This document shows positions 58,692 through 64,000 of a stretch of 64,000 nt of DNA, piece by piece; position 1 is the stretch's first letter; each line of letters starts with the position of its first letter. The stretch is from Tepidibacillus_B infernus (GTDB taxonomy: Bacteria > Bacillota > Bacilli > Tepidibacillales > Tepidibacillaceae). The notes under the pieces are model-generated. The model ran no database searches. It saw only the letters and a program-made list of their open reading frames with translations, and had not been told where the DNA came from. Location: contig NZ_JBLWFI010000001.1 of assembly GCF_048898065.1 (NCBI RefSeq), positions 62,001 to 126,000 of the forward strand. The letters are read 5' to 3'. A program made the position numbers and the translations under genes.

Positions 58692-60977
58692 ATGAGTTCG
58701 ACAACGATAATAGAAAAAAGAGAACTTATTTTGGAAGGTTTGGATTGTGCAAGCTGTGCAGCAAAAATAGAAGCAAAAGTAAAAGAGTTAGATGGAATTA
58801 AAGATGGGTCGATCAATTTTGTTACACAGGTATTAACTCTAGAAATTAATAAACCTGATCGGACTGATTATTTGATATCTGAGGTTAAAGCAATTGTCAA
58901 TGAATTAGAGCCAGATGTGATCATTCAGGAAAAAACAACGAAAAAACTAACGAAAGCTTCTAAACTATTTATTGAAGTAAATGATAAAAGCCATTTACCT
59001 AGTCTTATTGAAGAAGCAAAAAAAATTGTAGTGAATATTGAACCAGATGTGAAAGTACATGAGGAAATAAAAACAGCAAATAAGCATTCACTTCAAGATG
59101 ACCATGACCATGGCCATGGTCATGGTGAAGCAGGGGAAATGAAGAAAGAGTTAATTCAATTAGGGATTGGTACAGCGTTTTTTGCCATAGCCATTGCTTT
59201 TAAGTTTACTTTTTGGATGGAGTTTCTATTATATTTCATCAGTTACATCTTAATTGGTGGAGAGGTTTTAGTAAGGGCAGGGAAAAATATTAAACGAGGT
59301 CAAATATTTGACGAAAATTTCTTAATGAGTATAGCCACCATTGGCGCCTTTGCAATAGGAGAGTTTCCAGAAGGGGTAGCCGTTATGCTGTTCTATCAAG
59401 TTGGTGAATTATTTCAAGACTTAGCTGTAAATCGATCCCGTAAATCGATCGCTGCATTAATGGATATTCGTCCTGACTATGCCAATCTAAGAATAGGTGA
59501 AGAGGTTAAAAGGGTTTCTCCAGAAGAAGTAAACGTTGGGGATGTCATTATTGTTAAACCGGGTGAAAGAGTGCCGCTCGATGGCAAAATCATTGAAGGC
59601 AGCTCAATGGTTGATACGTCCGCTTTAACTGGCGAATCAATTCCTAGGGAGGTAGAGGTAGAAAGTGAAATCCTTGGTGGGTTTATCAATAAAAATGGGC
59701 TTATTGCTGTTGAAGTCACGAAAGAATTTGGAGAATCAACTGTTTCTAAAATCTTAGATTTGGTGCAAAATGCAAGTAGTAAAAAAGCTCCGACAGAGAA
59801 TTTTATAACGAAATTTTCAAGATACTATACGCCCATTGTTGTTGTAATTGCTCTCTTATTGGCTCTAATACCCCCACTTGTGGTTGAAGGGGCTACTTTT
59901 TCACAGTGGATCTATCGAGCCCTTATTTTCTTGGTCATTTCCTGTCCATGCGCATTGGTGATTTCCATCCCATTAGGATTTTTCGGAGGAATTGGCGGAG
60001 CATCCAGAAATGGAATTTTAGTTAAAGGTGGAAATTATTTAGAGGCATTGAATAACGTAGATATAGTTGTCTTTGATAAAACAGGCACGCTTACAAAAGG
60101 AGTATTTAATGTAACAGAGATTCATGCGAAAGAATCGATGTCAAACGATGAATTGTTGGAAATAGCAGCCTATGCTGAGAACTATTCCAACCATCCAATC
60201 GCCTTATCCATTTTAAAAGCTTATGGTAAAGAAGTGAACAGAGACGAGATTGAAAACTATGAAGAGATTAGTGGTTATGGTATAAAGGTTAGTGTTAAGG
60301 GGAAAGAGATCATTGCTGGTAATCGTAAATTGATGACCAAAGAAGGTATTGAATTTGAACAGGTAGACGCACCTGGAACGATCGTTCATATTGCAATAGA
60401 TCAGCAATACGCTGGTTATATTGTGATTTCTGATGAGATAAAAGAGGATTCAATTGATGCCATTCGCTCTTTAAAAGAAATTGGAGTAAGAAAAACAGTG
60501 ATGTTAACCGGAGATATTCAAAATGTTGGAGAAAAAGTTGCTACACAACTAGGATTAGATGAAGTTCATGCCGAGTTGCTTCCAGATCAAAAAGTAGAGA
60601 AATTAGAAATTCTTGATGCGAAAAAGCCTCATAAAGGAAATTTAGTTTTTGTCGGCGATGGAATCAATGATGCACCTGTATTGGCAAGGGCAGATATTGG
60701 GATCGCAATGGGTGGTTTAGGTTCTGATGCAGCGATAGAGGCTGCGGACGTTGTCATCATGACTGATGAACCTTCAAAAATTGCTACTGCCATCAAAATT
60801 GCAAGACACACCAGAAAGATTGTATGGCAAAATATTATTTTTGCATTAGGTATGAAATTATTTGTACTTGTACTTGGTGCAGGTGGTTTAGCAACTATGT
60901 GGGAAGCGGTGTTTGCTGATGTTGGTGTTGCATTACTTGCAGTATTAAATGCTATGAGAATACCCCTTAAAAAGTAG
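58692..60977 (+). CDS. cadA: Zn/Cd/Pb-exporting P-type ATPase
   Basis: This 761-residue PIB-type ATPase has an N-terminal heavy-metal domain (LDCASCAAKIEAKV), a His-rich loop HDHGHGHGEAGE, an actuator TGES, the transmembrane metal site CPCALVISIPLGFFGG (about 418), phosphorylation site DKTGTLTKG (Asp near 461), and hinge GDGINDAPVLARADIGIAMG. The CPC motif with ISIPLGFFGG is typical of Zn/Cd rather than Cu pumps. It is cotranscribed with cadC. Confidence 0.93.
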   Translation: MSSTTIIEKRELILEGLDCASCAAKIEAKVKELDGIKDGSINFVTQVLTLEINKPDRTDYLISEVKAIVNELEPDVIIQEKTTKKLTKASKLFIEVNDKSHLPSLIEEAKKIVVNIEPDVKVHEEIKTANKHSLQDDHDHGHGHGEAGEMKKELIQLGIGTAFFAIAIAFKFTFWMEFLLYFISYILIGGEVLVRAGKNIKRGQIFDENFLMSIATIGAFAIGEFPEGVAVMLFYQVGELFQDLAVNRSRKSIAALMDIRPDYANLRIGEEVKRVSPEEVNVGDVIIVKPGERVPLDGKIIEGSSMVDTSALTGESIPREVEVESEILGGFINKNGLIAVEVTKEFGESTVSKILDLVQNASSKKAPTENFITKFSRYYTPIVVVIALLLALIPPLVVEGATFSQWIYRALIFLVISCPCALVISIPLGFFGGIGGASRNGILVKGGNYLEALNNVDIVVFDKTGTLTKGVFNVTEIHAKESMSNDELLEIAAYAENYSNHPIALSILKAYGKEVNRDEIENYEEISGYGIKVSVKGKEIIAGNRKLMTKEGIEFEQVDAPGTIVHIAIDQQYAGYIVISDEIKEDSIDAIRSLKEIGVRKTVMLTGDIQNVGEKVATQLGLDEVHAELLPDQKVEKLEILDAKKPHKGNLVFVGDGINDAPVLARADIGIAMGGLGSDAAIEAADVVIMTDEPSKIATAIKIARHTRKIVWQNIIFALGMKLFVLVLGAGGLATMWEAVFADVGVALLAVLNAMRIPLKK

Positions 60978-60989
60978 TTCAAGGGGTAT
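60960..60989. terminator. Hairpin at the end of cadA
   Basis: ATACCCCTT pairs with AAGGGGTAT around a 12-base loop containing the cadA stop. It lies between convergent genes and may stop both, though U-runs are poor. Confidence 0.5.
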
Positions 60990-61195
60990 TATACTCGAAT
61001 AACCATATAATCTCCAGTTTTTAGCTGAACGATATCTGCTTTTAAGGCTTTAGCAATATCTACGGATAAGGTTTTCTGAATTTCTTCATTTTCAGCATAT
61101 AAAGCAATAGGATTTCCGGCGAGTACTCTATTTTTATCTAATGTAATATAAGCTAAAATCTCATAGCTAGGTTTCATAGTTGCTTCTCTTCCCAT
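60989..61195 (-). CDS. Small partner protein of YIEGIA (capping-complex type)
   Basis: This 68-residue protein reads MKPSYEILAYITLDKNRVLAGNP near its start and ends in KADIVQLKTGDYMVIRV. It matches the small conserved protein found next to YIEGIA genes in spore-formers. Its start lies two bases from the end of the YIEGIA gene, with GGGGAGG overlapping that gene, so they are translated together. Function unknown, probably in sporulation. Confidence 0.7.
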   Translation of the reverse strand: MGREATMKPSYEILAYITLDKNRVLAGNPIALYAENEEIQKTLSVDIAKALKADIVQLKTGDYMVIRV

Positions 61196-61197
61196 CC

Positions 61198-62094
61198 TTA
61201 TTCCTCCCCAAATAAATTGGTATTCATCACTGAATGGCTCTTTTTCACAGTTTCTAATAGTGGTGTTTGGATAACCGCTTCAACTAATTTATCGTAATCG
61301 TTAAGTATAGGAACCAATGTGACTACAATTCTCCCTTTTTCATAATCTTTTCTTGTGAAATGGTAACGTTTTAAACCAATTGCTCTCGTTGCCTCAAATA
61401 GCATCGCTTGACGTTGGCCAAAATGATCGAGTGCAATGCGAAAATGATCTTTTTTGGGATAAACGACAACGGCCATGCCTTCCTTTTGAAATAACTCACG
61501 ACTATTATCGCCACCAAGTAAGTTACTGACGAAAATGTCATCGACATAAAGCTCAGAACCTTTTATTTCAATTTTCCCTGGCTTTACTTCTGCAATATCA
61601 CCAACAGTTTTTCCCTTTGAAAACCGTTTTAGAATATAGATGAGAGAAAAACCAACGATTACTGACCCTATCACCTTAGGGACATATGAAAAGGGTAAGA
61701 TGTACATGGTTAGTGCAGTAAAGAGAGATACAATGAGTGAAAAATAACTTCTAGCCTCAAACGTTTTTGCAATTCCATCAATGTAAGCTGCACCTCGGAA
61801 AGTGTATTCCGTCTCTTCTAAATCTTTTAGGCTATCTCTCTCCATTTTTCTTATATCGCGAAATTGCTGAATGGCTAGAACAAGGAAAGTGACGGCCACA
61901 TAATTCTTGGACAACAGTGCTGGAATCGCCACTGCTCCTAAAGATGCAGCAATAAAACCCGTAATTAAATGAATCAGATAGCCATTTGGATAACTAGGAT
62001 ATTGGCGAAAGTCTTCCTTTAGCATCAGGATTCGAGAAATGGTTCCAATCAAAATTGCAGTAAGAATTGTGATGAGATCACGTGTTTCTAACAT
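61198..62094 (-). CDS. YIEGIA-family sporulation membrane protein
   Basis: This 298-residue membrane protein has about four to five helices in residues 1-165 and contains AAYIDGIAKTFEARSYF, the family's name motif with Asp for Glu. The C-terminal soluble part (about 170-298) has DDIFVSNLLGGDNSRELFQKEG. The family is restricted to spore-formers. It is the first gene of a two-gene unit. Confidence 0.8.
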   Translation of the reverse strand: MLETRDLITILTAILIGTISRILMLKEDFRQYPSYPNGYLIHLITGFIAASLGAVAIPALLSKNYVAVTFLVLAIQQFRDIRKMERDSLKDLEETEYTFRGAAYIDGIAKTFEARSYFSLIVSLFTALTMYILPFSYVPKVIGSVIVGFSLIYILKRFSKGKTVGDIAEVKPGKIEIKGSELYVDDIFVSNLLGGDNSRELFQKEGMAVVVYPKKDHFRIALDHFGQRQAMLFEATRAIGLKRYHFTRKDYEKGRIVVTLVPILNDYDKLVEAVIQTPLLETVKKSHSVMNTNLFGEE

Positions 62095-62156
62095 TTTTTC
62101 ACCTGAATTTTTATAGTATAATTTATGTTTACTATTTTTTCTTTCCTTCCATAAAA

Positions 62157-62179
62157 TATTCAGATGAATTTTCTGAATA
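62157..62179. promoter_or_regulatory. Inverted repeat TATTCAG-N9-CTGAATA
   Basis: This 7-9-7 repeat lies between the divergent YIEGIA gene and the flavoprotein relic at 62287. The word TATTCAG also appears three times near 500-585. No regulator can be assigned. Confidence 0.35.
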
Positions 62180-62286
62180 CAAATTCATTATTTCTCCATA
62201 TTTTGCATGTATTGTAGTAGATGTAAAGGTTTGAAGGCGTTAGCACAAACTTGATTTATCACTTGTGAAAGGAAAGGTGAAGAAAG

Positions 62287-62355
62287 ATGTATGATTTCGT
62301 TATCATAGGTTCGGGAAGTGCTTCGTTCTCTGCAGCCATTAAAGCAGTTGAATTC
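62287..62355 (+). pseudogene. 5' remnant of a MerA/Lpd-like FAD disulfide oxidoreductase gene
   Basis: An ATG behind GGAAAGGTGAAG starts MYDFVIIGSGSASFSAAIKA and a few more residues, the standard N-terminal FAD-binding strand-loop-helix of mercuric reductase-like flavoproteins. Similarity stops at about residue 23, where the 3' end of the convergent tauE gene begins. The rest of the gene is gone, so this looks like a deletion or insertion junction. Confidence 0.65.
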
Positions 62356-62369
62356 GATGACAGTCGCCT

Positions 62370-63143
62370 TCAAATGATATCAAGCCAAATTTTGATTGCG
62401 GTTCCTAAAATAAGGATGGCCAATACATATTGCAATGATTTGGCTTTCATTTTTTTCCCTACTTTTGCCCCTAGCGGAGCCCCGGCTAAGCTTCCTATGA
62501 CTGTCCAAAAGGTTGGCCAAAAGAGAATTGACCTTGACATGACTTTTCCAACCGTTCCACCAATCGATGATAGAAATACAATAACTAAAGAGGAAGCAAT
62601 AGTAGTACGAAGAGGAATCTTTAAGAAAAACAGCATGATTGGAATTAAAATAAAGGCCCCACCTGCACCGACAATACCTGAGACAACCCCAACAATAAAA
62701 GCTAAGATTGCAGCCAATATACGATTATATCTAAGTTCTGGTTCATGTTCTTCCTGAACTGGTCTAGGAATGAACATTAAGATTGCAGCCAAAGTGGCGA
62801 GTACTCCATAGGTCATATTGATCATATCACCAGTTAGATATTTTGAACCAAAGCCTCCTAAGAGCCCCCCAATAATAATACTACTTCCCATGGTAATTAC
62901 TAGATTTTTATTGATAAAATTTGATTTTTTATAGGCAAATGAAGCAGTTAAAGAAGAGAAAAAGACTTGTAACATGGTAATAGCAGAAACTTCTTGAGGA
63001 GTAAAAGCTCCTACTCCAATCAAAACAGGTATATATAAAAGCATGGGATAATTAACGATTGCCCCTCCAATTCCAAGCATTCCAGAAAGAAAAGCACCAA
63101 TCAATCCAATAAAGAAAAGAATCATCGCCAAGGAAATAGTCAA
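62370..63143 (-). CDS. TauE/SafE family sulfur-compound exporter
   Basis: This 257-residue membrane protein has about eight helices and two repeats of the family motif (GMLGIGGAIVNYPMLLY near the N-terminus, GIVGAGGAFILIPIMLFF in the middle). TauE/SafE proteins move sulfite, sulfoacetate or related anions, and one is a classic member of CstR regulons. The start is TTG 63143 behind GAGGTGA. An ATACC/GGTAT operator cluster abuts its -10. Confidence 0.85.
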   Translation of the reverse strand: MTISLAMILFFIGLIGAFLSGMLGIGGAIVNYPMLLYIPVLIGVGAFTPQEVSAITMLQVFFSSLTASFAYKKSNFINKNLVITMGSSIIIGGLLGGFGSKYLTGDMINMTYGVLATLAAILMFIPRPVQEEHEPELRYNRILAAILAFIVGVVSGIVGAGGAFILIPIMLFFLKIPLRTTIASSLVIVFLSSIGGTVGKVMSRSILFWPTFWTVIGSLAGAPLGAKVGKKMKAKSLQYVLAILILGTAIKIWLDII

Positions 63144-63177
63144 AGAAGAATCACCTCTAGCTTTGTTGTTTATTGTG

Positions 63178-63225
63178 ATACCGGTATGCGTATACCAGTT
63201 TATTTTGTTTAGCTCAATTAGTCAA
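63178..63225 (-). promoter_or_regulatory. tauE promoter with CstR-like half-sites
   Basis: On the minus strand TTGACT (63225-63220) and TAAACT (63202-63197) are 17 bp apart. Directly downstream, GGTATACGCATACCGGTAT (63196-63178) holds three ATACC/GGTAT half-sites. The arrangement differs from the N6 spacing seen at sqr and the CstR-like gene. Confidence 0.6.
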
Positions 63226-63251
63226 CAAAGAACCATAATTTAACCAAAGAG

Positions 63252-63272
63252 AAAGCCGGCATAAACCGGCAA
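63252..63272. terminator. Short hairpin downstream of the rhodanese gene
   Basis: GCCGG and CCGGC form a 5-bp GC stem around CATAAA with T-rich sequence on both sides. Confidence 0.4.
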
Positions 63273-63366
63273 TTTTAAATGTTCAAGTATAACTTTCTTT
63301 TCATTATTGTGGGCTATCTTAACCATGATTAACTTTACCGTTTCCCCTGAAATAGTAGAAAGAGTT

Positions 63367-63696
63367 TTAGATATATTTGATTCCCCCTTCTTCTGTTACA
63401 ACTTTTCCTGTCCAATCCAACATTCCGCCAACAATATTTTTCACTTTTTTAAATCCTTGATGTAGTAAAAACAGTGTTGCATATTCACTACGATTACCAC
63501 TACGACAAACGATGAGATATTCTTCTTGTTTATCTAATTCCTGATATCGATAACCTAATGTTCCTAATGGAATAAGGATCGCTCCAGGAATATGTCCATT
63601 CACAAATTCAAAGTCTTCGCGTACGTCAATGATCTTTACATTGTCGCCATTTTTCAATCTTTTTCTAACTTCTTCAGTACTAATTTGATAATCCAT
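63367..63696 (-). CDS. Single-domain rhodanese
   Basis: This 109-residue sulfurtransferase has IIDVREDFEFVNGHIPGAILIPL and the active-site loop CRSGNR with catalytic Cys near 64. It would carry persulfide sulfur between donors and acceptors such as glutathione- or bacillithiol-like thiols and sulfite. It follows the TauE and sqr themes of the window. GGAGGG precedes the ATG and a TTGAAT/TAATAT promoter lies upstream; no ATACC site is seen there. Confidence 0.9.
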   Translation of the reverse strand: MDYQISTEEVRKRLKNGDNVKIIDVREDFEFVNGHIPGAILIPLGTLGYRYQELDKQEEYLIVCRSGNRSEYATLFLLHQGFKKVKNIVGGMLDWTGKVVTEEGGIKYI

Positions 63697-63970
63697 TTTG
63701 CTATTCCCTCCTTTTTATCTCTACATATTAGATAAGATTTAGTTAAAAATTCAACATATATTACTATTTAAACTATGAATATAGTAAAAATAAATTAAAC
63801 AAAAAAGCAGATTTAATATTTATACGGGTATATAGTTTAAAGATAAAATAGAAAAAAGTCAATCGAGAAAGCATTACATTTCGATTATCAACTTTTGACA
63901 AATATAGCATGTTTTATTTTTTACCTAATATATATGAATCAGAGGATGTGAAAAGAGGTGGTTAGTCAAA

Positions 63971-64000
63971 ATGTCTTATGCTTTTTGGGTTTTTGTTGCC
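63971..64000 (+). CDS. Start of a gene cut by the window end
   Basis: ATG 63971 behind GAGGTGG begins MSYAFWVFVA, then the window ends. A hydrophobic start fits a membrane protein, and YjcZ-like small sporulation proteins begin in a similar way, but ten residues are not enough to decide. Confidence 0.4.
   Translation, partial: MSYAFWVFVA

Noticed and set aside
60960..60989. ATACCCCTT/AAGGGGTAT at the cadA end as a CsoR-type operator
   Set aside because: The arms are 12 bases apart and include the cadA stop codon, with no promoter beside it, so a terminator-like hairpin is more likely.
63822..63831. ATACGGGTAT near the window end as another CstR site
   Set aside because: The half-sites are incomplete and the spacing differs; no clear promoter could be placed around it.

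Overview
The window reads as a chromosomal segment of a low-GC, endospore-forming Bacillota of the order Bacillales. Supporting signs are two small acid-soluble spore proteins, YtaF, YIEGIA-type sporulation proteins, T-box leaders, strong GGAGG ribosome binding sites and frequent GTG/TTG starts. Gene order follows the Bacillus subtilis backbone phoPR-polA-mutM-ytaF-coaE-gapB-speD-nrdR-dnaB-dnaI, then thrS, infC-rpmI-rplT, an M42 peptidase, sspI, an rRNA methyltransferase, pheST and zapA-cvpA. Accessory insertions interrupt it. The genus is not provable from sequence alone; a facultative or anaerobic thermophile-like Bacillales would fit.

Layout. 1-6.3 kb: the end of an Fe-S hydro-lyase gene, then an oligopeptide ABC operon preceded by a four-repeat PhoP box. 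6.4-16 kb: DUF3899 protein, phoPR, an SPFH protein, polA, mutM, ytaF, coaE and a lytic transglycosylase. 16-24 kb: gapB with CcpN-like boxes, a SASP, speD with a structured leader, a lysine-riboswitch-controlled NhaC transporter, nrdR, a HesB-like gene with an in-frame UGA, dnaB and dnaI. 24-28 kb: five tRNAs in three transcription units, a small island between copies of the tRNA-Ala 3' end, a YmaF protein and a sulfide:quinone oxidoreductase operon. 28-33 kb: pstSCAB-phoU behind two arrays of PhoP boxes. 33-38 kb: T-box/thrS, L20 leader/infC-rpmI-rplT, and a radical SAM protein. 38-45 kb: tandem nhaA genes separated by an IS3-family element, an M42 peptidase, sspI and an RCK protein. 45-51 kb: T-box/pheST, zapA, cvpA and a second RCK protein. 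51-64 kb: a CsoR/CstR-like regulator, a YheI/YheH-type ABC exporter, an NlpC/P60 protein, a decayed IS4-type element, cadC-cadA, YIEGIA genes, a TauE/SafE exporter and a rhodanese.

The most interesting signals are regulatory and recoding ones. (1) The gene at 21143-21436 (minus) is an intact HesB/IscA-like frame except for one UGA at a conserved Cys/Sec position, with a hairpin at the distance expected of a bacterial SECIS: a strong selenoprotein candidate. (2) The inverted repeat ATACC-N6-GGTAT lies just downstream of the -10 of the HesB-like gene, the sqr operon and the CstR-like gene, and a rearranged version lies at tauE. This suggests a persulfide-responsive regulon that includes the selenoprotein candidate. 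(3) speD has a roughly 150-nt leader with nested helices, a possible pseudoknot and a CCCCC tract complementary to its GGGGG ribosome binding site. (4) PhoP boxes with exact 11-bp periodicity precede both pst and the opp operon. (5) Two families of small intergenic repeats, an IS3 element inside a terminator hairpin, and a tRNA-Ala att-like duplication record past mobility.
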